Source of the DNA: Leucobacter chromiiresistens
Lineage (GTDB): Bacteria > Actinomycetota > Actinomycetes > Actinomycetales > Microbacteriaceae
Length of the DNA stretch: 64,000 nucleotides
Direction of reading: 5' to 3'
Assembly: GCF_900102345.1 (NCBI RefSeq)
Contig: NZ_FNKB01000001.1
Location: forward strand, 2,542,001 to 2,606,000
Shown: piece by piece, positions 8,129 to 17,119 of the stretch
Layout of the letters: the number at the start of each line of letters is the position of its first letter
Position numbering within the stretch: position 1 is the first letter of the stretch
Translations under genes and position numbers: made by a program
The notes under the pieces: model-generated
Seen by the model: the letters and a program-made list of their open reading frames with translations, nothing else
The model's database searches: none
What the model was told of the DNA's origin: nothing

Positions 8129-9334
8129 TCAACTCGTAACACCGCGGCTCCACGCGTGGACGTTGACGTGGGTGTTCGGTTCGGAGCGGACCCAGCGCTC
8201 GGCGGCGCCCACGGGTCCGACCACATCGCGGAGCCAGAAGGTCGTGTCGGGAGACCACCCGGCGATCACGCCGGCCCGATCGCGGCCGCAGTCGATCGCC
8301 CGCCCTGCGAGCCGCAGGTACGCGCTCGTACCGAGGTGCACCCCGTCCCAGTGCTCCGCGACCCGCGACCAGTCGGGCATCACCCACGCGCCCGACCGCC
8401 CGGTCGTCTCGCCCCAGTCGTGCAGCATCTGCGCGGAGACGTCGAGCGGGTGCGCTGCGCAGAGCGCCGCCCAGTCCGACGCTTCCCTGATGGTGCAGGT
8501 GCGCGCGTGCGCTGCGGCTCCGATCGGCACGACGGTCGCCCCCTCCGGGCCGCGCCCGTCCTCCTCCAGGTGCAGTGCGACGGGCCCGAACCCCGGAATC
8601 GCGCCCGTCGTCGCGAGCACGCCGTGGGGCGGAAACGACCACCATTCGCCCGAGCCGCCCTCCGGGTACTCCTCGAGATCGCGGAGGCTGCGCTGTTCGA
8701 TGATGCGTCGATCGGCCCTCCACGCCCCCAACGTGGCGCCCGCGTACCGCGAGCTCACGTCTTCCAGCTGCAACTCGGGCGGGCCGGCGCCCGCGTCGCC
8801 GCGCGTCGCGTTCGGGTCGACCTCGGGGTCGACATCCGGAATCACCGCGTACTGCGCCGCGGCGGGATCGTCGCGCGACCACCATGCCGCGTGCGGCGAC
8901 CGAATGACGACTTCGGCGAAGCGCAGCATCCCCCGCCGGGCCTCCGGAAGCGAGGCGAGCGCATCGTAGCCTTCGGGCGGCTGCCAGTACCGCGCGCCGT
9001 CGACGGTGGCGACGAGGGCCTCCAGCAGCAGCGCAGCAGTGAGGTCGGGTAGGGGCACCCGCTCGAACGCGTCGATCGCTGAGGACACGGCTCCGGGTCG
9101 ACCCGGCCCGTACGGTTGCGGCGGGGCGGTCGAGGCCGCGTCCGCATTCGAGGAGTACCAGACGACGCGCGAGGAGCTCGCTTCGTCCGCGAGCCGCATC
9201 GGCGCCATGAACAGGCCGTACTGCCAGCGCTCGCCGTCGGGGTGGCCCTCCGGGAGCGCCGCGATCGATGCGCGTGCGAGTTCGAGGCACAGGCGCCGCC
9301 CGCGCGGCCCCTCCAGCAATTCTCCCGGCGTCAT
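8129..9334 (-). CDS. Uncharacterised protein downstream of smc
   Basis: A 401-residue protein that I cannot assign to a family. It is soluble-looking, rich in Trp, Pro, Asp and Glu, and has no signal peptide or membrane segment. Repeated tryptophan-containing motifs (RYWQPPEGYD, AAWWSRDDP, GEWWSFPPHG) and a central Asp/Pro-rich stretch (residues about 165-195) suggest a folded domain with a variable insertion. The ATG at 9334 is 28 nt after the smc stop, so it is probably the last gene of the smc transcript. Codon use matches its neighbours, which argues for a real gene. Confidence 0.7.
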   Translation of the reverse strand: MTPGELLEGPRGRRLCLELARASIAALPEGHPDGERWQYGLFMAPMRLADEASSSRVVWYSSNADAASTAPPQPYGPGRPGAVSSAIDAFERVPLPDLTAALLLEALVATVDGARYWQPPEGYDALASLPEARRGMLRFAEVVIRSPHAAWWSRDDPAAAQYAVIPDVDPEVDPNATRGDAGAGPPELQLEDVSSRYAGATLGAWRADRRIIEQRSLRDLEEYPEGGSGEWWSFPPHGVLATTGAIPGFGPVALHLEEDGRGPEGATVVPIGAAAHARTCTIREASDWAALCAAHPLDVSAQMLHDWGETTGRSGAWVMPDWSRVAEHWDGVHLGTSAYLRLAGRAIDCGRDRAGVIAGWSPDTTFWLRDVVGPVGAAERWVRSEPNTHVNVHAWSRGVTS

Positions 9335-9362
9335 CGCTCCATCATGCCGCGATGCGGTGCGC

Positions 9363-12300
9363 TCAGGCCACCTCTCGGCCGACGCGCTGCCCGACGACCG
9401 CCGAGATGCCGTCGTGGCGCATCGACACGCCGTAGAGCGCGTCGGCGATCTCCATCGTGCGCTTCTGGTGGGTGATGATGATGAGCTGCGAGTTCTCGCG
9501 CAGACGCTCGAACACCTGCAGCAGCCGCCCCAGGTTGGCGTCGTCGAGGGCGGCCTCCACCTCGTCGACGATGTAGAACGGGCTCGGGCGCGCCTGGAAG
9601 ATCGCCATGAGCCACGCGACCGCCGCGAGCGAGCGCTCGCCGCCGGAGAGGAGCGACATGCGCTCCACCTTCTTGCCGGCGGGCCGCACCGCGATGTCGA
9701 TGCCGGTGCGCAGCAGGTCGTCGGGGTCGCTCAGCGCGATCTCGCCCGAGCCGCCCGGGAAGAGGATCGGGAAGACCTCGGCGAACGCCGCCCGCGTGTC
9801 GGCGAAGGCGGCCGCGAAGATGCCCTGCATCTTCTGGTCGAGCTCCTCGATGATCGAGAGGAGATCGGCTCGGGTGCGGGTGAGGTCTTGCAGCTGCTCG
9901 CTGAGGAAGGCGTGCCGCTGCTCGAGTGCGGCGAACTCCTCGAGGGCGAGCGGGTTGATGCGCCCGAGCTCGGCGAGCCGCCGCTCGGCCTTCGCGAGTC
10001 GACGCTCCTGCTCGGCGCGCACGAAGGGGCGCCCCGGGGCGTCTGCGGCGGTGGCCTCCGCGGCCTCGGTGCGGGCGCCGGCATCGGCGTCGGGTGCCTC
10101 CGCGCCGCCGGCGGCACCCGACGCGCGCGCATCGAGCCCGAGCTCGGCCGCGAGCTGCGCTTCGAGGTCGTTCGCGTACTGCGGCGCCTCGGGCTCGCCG
10201 ACTTCGGCAGCCGAGTCATCTGCCGCGCTGGGCACCCGGCGCCCCCGCGGTGCTGCTGCGGCGCCGTCGGTACCGGCCTCGGGAATCGGCACGTGCGGCC
10301 CGTACTCGGCGATCAGCACGTCTTCGACGAGCCCCAGCTCGTTGCCCGAGCGCTCGAGCAGCGCCGAGAGCTGCAGTTTGCGCTCGTAGCTCTTGAGCTC
10401 GGCGCCGTGCACCCGCTCGGCGAGCGTCTGCAGCTGCTGCCGCAGGGCCGACTCCTCGGAGCGCAGCAGCGTGAGCTCCTGACTGTGCTTGGCGCGCTCG
10501 CGCTCGGCCTGCTGCTGGGCGAGTCGGGCCTCGACGAGCGAACGGTCGCAGGCGTCGAGGATCGCGGGGAGCATTCCCCCCACGCGCTCTGCCTGCGCCA
10601 CCTGGCGCGCGCGCAGCACGGCACGCCGGGCCGCCTCCTCGGCGGCGCGGCGCTCGGCCTCGAACTGCTCGCCGAGCATCGTGCGGTGGGCCGCCGCGGC
10701 TCGCGCGCGCTCGCGCGCGGTCTCGAGCGCGAGGCGGGCCTCCAGTTCGGCCGCCCGGGCCTGCTCCACCTCGCTCGCGAGGCCGTCGCGCTGGCTCGCG
10801 TCGAGGATGGGGCGCGGCTGCGATGACGCCTCCTCGAGCGCCTGGGCTGCGCGCTCCGCGTCGCTCGTCGCTTCCGCCGCCGATGCGGCGACGGCGGTCA
10901 ACGCCTGCCGCGCGCGCTCGGCCTCGGCCGTCGCCGCCTCCGCGCGCGTCGACAGGCGGTTGCGCTCTTGAGCGACCTCGGCGAGCCGGGCGTCCCCTGC
11001 GCGCAGCTCGGCGAGAGCGCGCTCGGCCTCCGCCTTCGCCGAGGCCGACGCCGTGCGCAGGTCGGCGAGCTCCGCCTCGTGCTCCGCGACGGCGGCGGCG
11101 ACCTCGGTGCGGCGCTGCTCGGCCTGCTCGAGCTCCGCCGTCAGCTCGATGCGGGAGGGCGCGAGGCTCGACCCGCCGCTGAGGGTGTGCGCCGTCGCGA
11201 CGTCGCCGTCGTGCGTCACCACGGTGAAGCTCTCGCTCGGCCAGTGCTCGCCCAATTCGGCTGCGGCGGCGATGGCGGCGTCGAGATCGGGCGCGATGTA
11301 GCTGCGCTCGAGCAGCGCCCGCACCCCGGGCGGGGCCTCGAGCACGACGTCGAGCGCTCGGGTCGCCCCGGCGGCCGTCGGCGGAGCCGCCTGCGCGCCC
11401 GCGACAGCCGCCCGCTCCGCGGCTCCGGCGATCACCGCCCGCAGCCGGCCCAGATCCTCCGCGCGCGCCCGCTCGACGGTGGCGCCCGCAGCGCCGGCGT
11501 CCTGCGCGAGCAGGGCATCGGCGAACGCCCCGAGTGCGGCCGCGATCGCGGCCTCCGATCCTTCTGCGACGCGCACGTGGTCGGCCACCCGGCCGTCGAT
11601 GCCCGGAGGCGCCTCGGCGAGCAGCGCGGCCGACGCGTCCCGCTGATCCAGCGACCGCGTCAGCGCACTGACATGCGCTTCGAGGCCCGCCAGCTCCTGG
11701 GCGAGCTCGTGCACCCGCTCGCGCACCTCGTCGCGGCGCTGCTCGGCGGCGGCCTGCCGCTCGCGCGCGGCGCGGTACGCCTGATCCTGATCCTCGCCCG
11801 ACACTCCGGCCTCGCCGTCGCCCGCATCGCCGAGCTCCTCGCGCTCGGTGAACGCATCGAGCGCCAGACGCGCCTCCTCGGCGCGCGATTCCGCCTGCGC
11901 AACGGCCTGCTCGCGCCGATCCACCTCCTGCGCTACGGTGGCGCGCTTCTGCTCCGCCGCCTCGGCGCGCCCGCGCAACTGCGAGAGCTGCAGGTCGTGC
12001 TTCGAGACGAGCGCGCTCTGCGCCGCGATGTGGTCGTCGATCGCGTCGAGCTCCCGCTGCGCCGCCCGCGTCGTCTCGCCGGCCCGCTGCCACGCGAGTT
12101 CGGCCTCCGGGATGAGGGCTTCGAGCCGCACCGCCTCCGCTGCGGCCTCGTCCAGCGCGGATCGCGTCACGCGATGCATCTGCTCGGGCGCCTCCGCCTG
12201 CGTCGCGAGGAACGCGAGCCGCTGCTGGGCCTGAGCCGAGAGCCCGCGCAGCTTCGACTGCACCGACTCGAGACCGATCGTGACGCGCCGCGCCGCATCG

Positions 12301-13142
12301 AGCTCGTCGCTCTGCTGGGCCTGCTCCAGCCGCTGGATGCGCAGCTGCTTCTGCTCGATCTGCTCCTGCAGCACGATGCGCTCGGAGTGCTGCTCCGACT
12401 CATCGCGGGCGAGAGCATCGAGCTCGGTGCGCAGACGATGCACGTCATCGGCGAGCAGCCGCGCCTTCGCATCCCGCACCTCCGCCGCGATGCCCTGCGC
12501 GGCGCGCGCGACCTCGGCCTGCCGCCCGAGCGGCTTCAACTGACGACGGATCTCGCCGGCGAGATCGCCCAACCGCGTGAGGTTCGTCTCCATCGCCTCG
12601 AGCTTGCGCAGCGTGCGCTCCTTGCGCCGCCGGTGCTTGAGAATCCCGGCGGCCTCCTCGATGAACCCCCGGCGATCCTCGGCGGTCGCACGGAGCACGG
12701 CGTCGAGCTGGCCCTGGCCGACGATCACGTGCATCTCCCGGCCGAGACCCGAGTCGCTCAGCAGCTCCTGCACGTCGAGCAGCCGGCACGACTCCCCGTT
12801 GATCGCGTACTCGCTCGATCCGTTGCGGAACAGCGTGCGACTGATCGTGACCTCGGTGTACTCGATGGGCAGCGCCCCATCGGAGTTGTCGATCGTGAGG
12901 CGCACCTCCGCGCGACCGAGGGGGCCGCGCGTCGACGTGCCCGCGAAGATGACGTCCTCCATCTTGCCGCCGCGCAGGGTCTTCGCGCCCTGCTCCCCCA
13001 TGACCCAGGCGAGCGCGTCGACGACGTTCGACTTGCCCGAGCCGTTCGGCCCGACGATCGCGGTGACGCCGGGCTCGAACTGGAAGGTGGTCGGCTGCGC
13101 GAACGATTTGAAGCCCTTGAGCGTGAGGCTCTTCAGATGCAC
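9363..13142 (-). CDS. smc: Chromosome segregation protein SMC
   Basis: Condensin ATPase that organises and helps segregate the chromosome. The GTG start gives MHLKSLTLKGFKSF, the standard SMC N terminus, with GGGAGGGAG upstream. Walker A GPNGSGKS is at residues 31-38; two long coiled coils flank a hinge at about 490-650; the C-terminal head has the signature LSGGERSL and Walker B FYIVDEVEAALD. At 1259 residues it is some 70-80 longer than usual. The excess is an Ala/Glu/Pro-rich stretch before the C-terminal head (encoded around 10020-10300). rnc and mutM lie upstream on the same strand, as in many actinobacteria. Confidence 0.95.
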   Translation of the reverse strand: MHLKSLTLKGFKSFAQPTTFQFEPGVTAIVGPNGSGKSNVVDALAWVMGEQGAKTLRGGKMEDVIFAGTSTRGPLGRAEVRLTIDNSDGALPIEYTEVTISRTLFRNGSSEYAINGESCRLLDVQELLSDSGLGREMHVIVGQGQLDAVLRATAEDRRGFIEEAAGILKHRRRKERTLRKLEAMETNLTRLGDLAGEIRRQLKPLGRQAEVARAAQGIAAEVRDAKARLLADDVHRLRTELDALARDESEQHSERIVLQEQIEQKQLRIQRLEQAQQSDELDAARRVTIGLESVQSKLRGLSAQAQQRLAFLATQAEAPEQMHRVTRSALDEAAAEAVRLEALIPEAELAWQRAGETTRAAQRELDAIDDHIAAQSALVSKHDLQLSQLRGRAEAAEQKRATVAQEVDRREQAVAQAESRAEEARLALDAFTEREELGDAGDGEAGVSGEDQDQAYRAARERQAAAEQRRDEVRERVHELAQELAGLEAHVSALTRSLDQRDASAALLAEAPPGIDGRVADHVRVAEGSEAAIAAALGAFADALLAQDAGAAGATVERARAEDLGRLRAVIAGAAERAAVAGAQAAPPTAAGATRALDVVLEAPPGVRALLERSYIAPDLDAAIAAAAELGEHWPSESFTVVTHDGDVATAHTLSGGSSLAPSRIELTAELEQAEQRRTEVAAAVAEHEAELADLRTASASAKAEAERALAELRAGDARLAEVAQERNRLSTRAEAATAEAERARQALTAVAASAAEATSDAERAAQALEEASSQPRPILDASQRDGLASEVEQARAAELEARLALETARERARAAAAHRTMLGEQFEAERRAAEEAARRAVLRARQVAQAERVGGMLPAILDACDRSLVEARLAQQQAERERAKHSQELTLLRSEESALRQQLQTLAERVHGAELKSYERKLQLSALLERSGNELGLVEDVLIAEYGPHVPIPEAGTDGAAAAPRGRRVPSAADDSAAEVGEPEAPQYANDLEAQLAAELGLDARASGAAGGAEAPDADAGARTEAAEATAADAPGRPFVRAEQERRLAKAERRLAELGRINPLALEEFAALEQRHAFLSEQLQDLTRTRADLLSIIEELDQKMQGIFAAAFADTRAAFAEVFPILFPGGSGEIALSDPDDLLRTGIDIAVRPAGKKVERMSLLSGGERSLAAVAWLMAIFQARPSPFYIVDEVEAALDDANLGRLLQVFERLRENSQLIIITHQKRTMEIADALYGVSMRHDGISAVVGQRVGREVA

Positions 13143-13205
13143 GCCGTCTCCCTCCCGTTCACCCGCGCGAGTGCTGAGGCCTACTGTATGGCACCGCCGC
13201 AGTGC

Positions 13206-13224
13206 GGGGAGCGTGGCGCTCCCC
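13206..13224 (-). terminator. Hairpin between the DUF4260 gene and smc
   Basis: GGGGAGCG (13206-13213) and CGCTCCCC (13217-13224) form an 8-bp perfect stem with a 3-nt loop, 26 bp past the stop of the upstream minus-strand gene. No T-run follows. Confidence 0.5.
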
Positions 13225-13249
13225 CGAGCGGAGGATTCGCGTCGGGCGC

Positions 13250-13645
13250 CTAGACGACGAAGCCGACCGGGATGATCGTGCCGTCGGCATCGCGGAACCC
13301 GTAGCCGAAGGCCCGATCCGCCGCGATGTGCACGAACCAGGCGGCTCCGGCGAGCGCGATGTACACGAAGCCGCCATCGACCCCGCCGGTGATGAAGAAC
13401 GTCGCCACCCCGATGACGAGGAGCGCGATCGGCACCGTCATCGTGTGCACGGTGTTGTACAGGCGCACGCGCGACGGCTTCAGGCGGCCGCGCTCCGCGA
13501 ACGCTCCGATGAGCGAGAGATCGGGGCCGAGCCCGAAGACGAGCGCGACGATCACCGCGGCGGGGCCGAGCGCGACGCACACCAGCACGATCACCGCGAA
13601 CCAGACGGCGGCGCCCATTCCCCAGCTCAGACGCATGAAGTTCAT
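13250..13645 (-). CDS. DUF4260 family membrane protein
   Basis: A 131-residue integral membrane protein with four hydrophobic segments. The family blocks are visible: GLGPDLSLIGAF after the first helices, RLYNTVHTM (the YNxxH motif), and the C-terminal WFVHIAADRAFGYGFRD (HxxxDRxxGYG). Function is unknown for the family. The ATG at 13645 has TAGACT 7 nt upstream and no Shine-Dalgarno. The gene is divergent from the chorismate mutase-like gene across 70 bp. Confidence 0.85.
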   Translation of the reverse strand: MNFMRLSWGMGAAVWFAVIVLVCVALGPAAVIVALVFGLGPDLSLIGAFAERGRLKPSRVRLYNTVHTMTVPIALLVIGVATFFITGGVDGGFVYIALAGAAWFVHIAADRAFGYGFRDADGTIIPVGFVV

Positions 13646-13652
13646 GCCCCCG

Positions 13653-13658
13653 AGTCTA
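13653..13658 (-). promoter_or_regulatory. Candidate leaderless -10 of the DUF4260 gene
   Basis: TAGACT, seven nucleotides before the ATG at 13645. Confidence 0.5.
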
Positions 13659-13703
13659 CGGCGTCGCCGCGCACGCCCCGTTCACGGCCGGGGCCCGGCC
13701 CAG

Positions 13704-13709
13704 TACCCT
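13704..13709 (+). promoter_or_regulatory. Candidate leaderless promoter of the chorismate mutase-like gene
   Basis: TACCCT with a TTCACG -35 at 13681-13686 (17-bp spacer). Six nucleotides (GGAGGC) separate it from the ATG. The GGAG in the gap is only 2 nt from the ATG, too close to act as a Shine-Dalgarno. Confidence 0.55.
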
Positions 13710-13715
13710 GGAGGC

Positions 13716-14336
13716 ATGACCGCACCCGATGCCCTCGCCGACGTTCGCCGCCGTATCGACGCGATCGACCGGCGCATGGTCGCACTGATCGCGGAGCGGC
13801 AGGCGTGCGTGGTTCGAGCGGGATCGCTGAAGGCCGATGCGGCGGCCGTGCGAGCGCCCGCCCGCGTCGAGCAGGTGATCGCGCGGGTGCGCGCGCTCGC
13901 CGTCGAGCAGGGGGCGTCGCCCGACGTGGTCGAGGCGACGTACCGCGCGCTGATCGGTGCGTTCATCTCGCTGGAGCTCGATGTGCACCGCGGGGCGGCT
14001 GCGGAGACGGGCGCAGCGGGGTCCGGTGCGGCGGTGGTCGAGGCGGAGAACCCCGAGCTCCTGCTGCAGCGCGCGCTCTCCTCGGCGGAGCGGGGCGACG
14101 CGGCTGTCGCGACGAGCGAGCTCATCCGCCTGCTCGACACCGCCTCCGACCTGTCCCTGCGGCTGCGCGCCGCGGTCGTGCTCGGCGAGCTGCTGATCGC
14201 CTCCGGTCGATCTGCTGAGGCCGAGCTGGTGCTCGCCACCGCTGCGAGCGGTGCGGAGGCCGCGGAGGATCTCGACGACGTGGACGCGGCCGAGCTGGAG
14301 CGCGTGCGCGATCTGCTGGACCACGTCCGCCGCTAG
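13716..14336 (+). CDS. Chorismate mutase-like protein with C-terminal helical domain
   Basis: Residues 5-90 look like an AroQ-class chorismate mutase: VRRRIDAIDRRMVALIAER with the spaced Arg, Asp and Arg of helix 1, then a middle helix and RALIGAFISLEL as helix 3. Such enzymes turn chorismate into prephenate for Phe/Tyr synthesis; some family members have lost activity. Residues 105-206 are an Ala/Leu-rich helical region of tetratricopeptide-like character with no named family. The start is the ATG at 13716, preceded by a leaderless-type promoter. The last 4 nt overlap the end of the converging zinc-ribbon gene. Confidence 0.7.
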   Translation: MTAPDALADVRRRIDAIDRRMVALIAERQACVVRAGSLKADAAAVRAPARVEQVIARVRALAVEQGASPDVVEATYRALIGAFISLELDVHRGAAAETGAAGSGAAVVEAENPELLLQRALSSAERGDAAVATSELIRLLDTASDLSLRLRAAVVLGELLIASGRSAEAELVLATAASGAEAAEDLDDVDAAELERVRDLLDHVRR

Positions 14337-14593
14337 CCGGTCGCGGCCGCCTCCTTGGGGCACTGCAGGTAGGTCGGCTTGCCCGGGCCGCCGCGGTCGA
14401 TGCGGTGGTCGCTCATCGGCTTCCCGCAGATCGGGCACGACGGGTCGGCCGGCGCGACGTACGCGGGCTCGTTCGGGTCGCCGAGCTGCGCAGTGCCTTC
14501 GAACTGGTAGAAGAAGCGCCGCCAGGCCGCCCAGAATCCGGGCTGGCCGTCCCAGGGAGTCGCATGCCAGAGTCGCCGCTTTCGTTCACGCAC
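14333..14593 (-). CDS. Small zinc-ribbon protein, conserved hypothetical
   Basis: An 86-residue basic protein starting RERKRRLWHATPWDG, with WAAWRRFFYQF in the middle and a C-terminal CPICGKPMSDHR...LQCP arrangement that suggests a metal site (two Cys, then His and a further Cys). Function unknown; nucleic acid or ribosome binding would be a guess. The GTG start at 14593 is preceded by TAGGCT and a 6-nt gap, the leaderless arrangement seen at other genes here. It overlaps the converging upstream gene by 4 nt. Confidence 0.75.
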   Translation of the reverse strand: MRERKRRLWHATPWDGQPGFWAAWRRFFYQFEGTAQLGDPNEPAYVAPADPSCPICGKPMSDHRIDRGGPGKPTYLQCPKEAAATG

Positions 14594-14599
14594 GGCCTC

Positions 14600-14605
14600 A
14601 GCCTA
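14600..14605 (-). promoter_or_regulatory. Candidate leaderless -10 of the zinc-ribbon gene
   Basis: TAGGCT, then GAGGCC (6 nt), then GTG. Confidence 0.5.
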
Positions 14606-14643
14606 ACTCGTGCACGAAGTAATTGATGCCGGAGAATGGTCTG

Positions 14644-15171
14644 GTGCACCTCGAGACACCCCGACTCCGCCTCCGCGATATGACCTCCGCCGACCTGCCG
14701 TCGCTTCGCACCATCCTGCAGGACGACGAGGCGATGACCGCGTACGAGGGCGCCTTCGACGAGGCGATGACGCTGAGCTGGCTCGACGGGATGCAGAGAC
14801 GCTACCGGGAGGACGGCTTCGGGCTCTGGGCCGTCGACCTGCGCAGCACCGGCGCGATGATCGGCCAGTGCGGGCTCACGACGCAGCGCATCATGGACGC
14901 GGAGGTGCTCGAGGTCGGCTACCTCTTCAATCGTGCGCACTGGCACCGGGGGTACGCCGTCGAAGCCGCACGAGCAGCGCAGCGGTACGCCTTCGCTGAG
15001 CTCGGCGCAGACCGCCTCTGGGCGCAGGTGCGCGACACCAACATCGCTTCGATGAACGTCGCGATCCGGCTCGGCATGACCGTCCGCGGGCGCTTCACGA
15101 AGCACTATCGCGGCGTCGACATGCCGCATCTGGCCTTCGCGGTGGATCGCGGCGACGCCGAGCCGCACTGA
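14644..15171 (+). CDS. GNAT family N-acetyltransferase (RimJ/RimL type)
   Basis: Acetyl-CoA dependent acetyltransferase of about 175 residues. It has the opening LETPRLRLRDMTSADLPSL of this subfamily, the VGYLFNRAHWHRGYAVEAARA stretch covering the acetyl-CoA loop (RGYA) and the DTNIASMNVAIRLGM segment near the C terminus. The substrate cannot be read from sequence; ribosomal protein or small amine acetylation are the usual choices. I favour the GTG at 14644 because GGAGA lies 8 nt upstream and it aligns with the family start; an ATG at 14626 would add six residues. Confidence 0.82.
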   Translation: MHLETPRLRLRDMTSADLPSLRTILQDDEAMTAYEGAFDEAMTLSWLDGMQRRYREDGFGLWAVDLRSTGAMIGQCGLTTQRIMDAEVLEVGYLFNRAHWHRGYAVEAARAAQRYAFAELGADRLWAQVRDTNIASMNVAIRLGMTVRGRFTKHYRGVDMPHLAFAVDRGDAEPH

Positions 15172-15220
15172 CGGCGCGCGGGCCCGCTTCGCCCCGCGAC
15201 GACGGCGGCGCTGGAGGGCG

Positions 15221-16168
15221 TCAGCGCTTGCGCTGGCACCGCGGGCAGAAGTGCGACGACCGCCCGCCGAAGGGCACGCGCCGGATCGGCGTGCCGCATC
15301 TGGCGCACGGCTCCCCCGCCCGCCCGTACGCATTCAGCGAGTGCGCGAAGTACCCGGCCTGGCCGTTGACGTTGACGTACTGCGCGTCGAAGCTGGTGCC
15401 GCCCTCGCTGAGGGCCTGCGCGAACACCGCGCGCAGCACCGCCAGCAGCTCGGCGGCCTTGCGCGGGCCGATCGCAGAGCCCCGCGTGTCCGGGTGCAGC
15501 CGCGCGCGCCACAGCGCCTCATCCGCGTAGATGTTGCCGACCCCGCTGATGAGCGTCTGATCGAGCAGCAGCTTCTTCACGCCCGTCGCGCGGCTGCGCA
15601 GCGCGGCGATGAACCGGGCGTCGTCGAAGGCCGGGTCGAGCGGATCCCGTGCGATGTGCGCGGCCTGCGCCGGCACCGCGCCCACGCCGTCGGGCGCGGC
15701 CCGCAGCGCGTCGAGGGCCAGCGAGCCGAACAGTCGCTGATCGGCGAAGTCGACGCGCAGCTCGCCGTGCTGCGCGTGCTCGATCCACATGCGAATCCGC
15801 ACGTGGCGGTCATCGACGGCGTCGTGCGCGCGCAGGAGCAGCTGCCCGCTCATGCCCAGGTGGGCGAGCAGCGCGAGCGGCGAGCCGTCCGCCGACGCTC
15901 CCGACGTCGGTATCCACAGGAACTTGCCGCGCCGCTCGGGCGCGCCGAGCCGGATCCCGGTGGTGCGCCGCTCGAAGTCTGCGCTCCGGGCCGCGGCGGC
16001 GGCCTCGCTGAGGGTGACGCCGTGCCCGCCGAGCCCGTCGTCGCCGCTCGTGGGCAGGTGCCGCTTGAGCGCGCGCGCATCGCGCACCTCGACGGCGGCG
16101 ACGCGCGCGCCCGTCACCGCGGGGGCGAGCCCCGCGCGCACGACCTCGACTTCGGGAAGCTCAGGCAC
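15221..16168 (-). CDS. mutM: Formamidopyrimidine-DNA glycosylase MutM (Fpg)
   Basis: Base-excision repair enzyme that removes 8-oxoguanine and ring-opened purines and cleaves the abasic site. The GTG at 16168 yields MPELPEVE, putting the catalytic Pro at position 2 and Glu at position 3, which fixes the start. The helix-two-turn-helix region holds [16 protein letters not shown]. The C-terminal zinc finger is CARCGT...FCPRCQ with four cysteines. Length 315 residues, slightly over the usual 270-290 because of short Ala/Gly-rich insertions. It overlaps rnc by 8 nt. Confidence 0.95.
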   Translation of the reverse strand: MPELPEVEVVRAGLAPAVTGARVAAVEVRDARALKRHLPTSGDDGLGGHGVTLSEAAAAARSADFERRTTGIRLGAPERRGKFLWIPTSGASADGSPLALLAHLGMSGQLLLRAHDAVDDRHVRIRMWIEHAQHGELRVDFADQRLFGSLALDALRAAPDGVGAVPAQAAHIARDPLDPAFDDARFIAALRSRATGVKKLLLDQTLISGVGNIYADEALWRARLHPDTRGSAIGPRKAAELLAVLRAVFAQALSEGGTSFDAQYVNVNGQAGYFAHSLNAYGRAGEPCARCGTPIRRVPFGGRSSHFCPRCQRKR

Positions 16169-16901
16169 GTCGGCGCTTCGCGGGCGTGCGCAGCCGCGCC
16201 ACCGCATCGCGCGCGGCGGCGAGCTCGGCCGCCTTCTTGCTCGTGCCCTCGCCGCGACCCGTCACGCCGTCGAGCGTCACGCGGGAGGTGTACCGGCGAT
16301 CGTGATCGGGGCCCGCCCCCGTGGTCTCGTAGGGCGGGTGGGCCAGTCCGCGGCGCGACGCCTCCTGCTGCAGCGACGTCTTCGGATCGAGCGCTTCGAG
16401 CGCGTCGAGGAAGCGGTCGGCGTCGTCGAGCAACGGCGCGACGAGATCGAGCACGAACGCCGTGGCGGTCGCGGGCCCCGTCGACAGGTACACGGCGCCG
16501 ATGATCGCCTCCACGGCGTCCGCCAGCAGCGAGTCCTTGTCGCGCCCTCCCGTCAGCTCCTCGCCCCTGCCGAGGCGCAGCAGATCGCCGAGACCGAGCC
16601 GACGCGCGACCGAGGCCAGCGCGACGGTGGAGACGAGGGCGGCGCGGCGCTTCGCGAGCTCGCCCTCGCTGAGGTCGGGGAACGTCGTGAAGAGCTCGAC
16701 GGTGACGGCTTGGCCGAGCACCGCGTCGCCGAGGAACTCGAGCCGCTCGTTGTGCGGCGCGCCGCCGTGCTCGTACGCCCACGAGCGATGCGTCAGCGCG
16801 AGCTGCACCAGTTCGGGGTCGGCCTGCACGCCGAATGCATGGAGAAAGCCGCCGGGGTCCCCTTCCGGGGAGCCCGACGGCTCTGCAACGCTCTGGGTCA
16901 A
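16161..16901 (-). CDS. rnc: Ribonuclease III
   Basis: Double-strand-specific endoribonuclease that matures rRNA precursors and regulatory RNAs. The 246-residue protein has the signature NERLEFLGD at residues 51-59, the second acidic motif [12 protein letters not shown], and a C-terminal double-stranded RNA-binding domain (residues about 168-240, [16 protein letters not shown]). The ATG at 16901 lies 1 nt after the rpmF stop, and the mutM start lies within its last codons, so rpmF-rnc-mutM are translated as a unit. Confidence 0.95.
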   Translation of the reverse strand: MTQSVAEPSGSPEGDPGGFLHAFGVQADPELVQLALTHRSWAYEHGGAPHNERLEFLGDAVLGQAVTVELFTTFPDLSEGELAKRRAALVSTVALASVARRLGLGDLLRLGRGEELTGGRDKDSLLADAVEAIIGAVYLSTGPATATAFVLDLVAPLLDDADRFLDALEALDPKTSLQQEASRRGLAHPPYETTGAGPDHDRRYTSRVTLDGVTGRGEGTSKKAAELAAARDAVARLRTPAKRRRA

Positions 16902-16902
16902 C

Positions 16903-17106
16903 TCAGGCGTCGGCGACCTTGCGGCCCTTGTACTCGAGGAAGAGGGCGTTGCCCTGCGAATCCTCGACCACGCGGGCGCGGTGCGGCAGGCTGTACACGG
17001 TGCGACCGTTCTCTTCGGTCTTCACCAGGGTGGGTGCCGAAGCCTTCCACGCCGAACGACGGTGACGGGTGTTCGATCGCGACATCTTCCGCTTGGGAAC
17101 AGCCAT
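16903..17106 (-). CDS. rpmF: Ribosomal protein L32
   Basis: Small 50S subunit protein of 67 residues starting [20 protein letters not shown], which is the universal L32 N terminus. It follows yceD by 13 bp, the arrangement found in most bacteria, and precedes rnc by 1 bp. The zinc-binding cysteines of some L32 proteins are absent, so this is the C-minus form. Confidence 0.96.
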   Translation of the reverse strand: MAVPKRKMSRSNTRHRRSAWKASAPTLVKTEENGRTVYSLPHRARVVEDSQGNALFLEYKGRKVADA

Positions 17107-17119
17107 GATGCTCTCTTTC

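Noticed and set aside
10968..13253. A 761-codon open frame on the plus strand opposite smc
   Set aside because: It is the complement of a GC-rich, coiled-coil gene. The frame has Arg/Leu/His-rich composition, no motif, and smc on the other strand is unmistakable.
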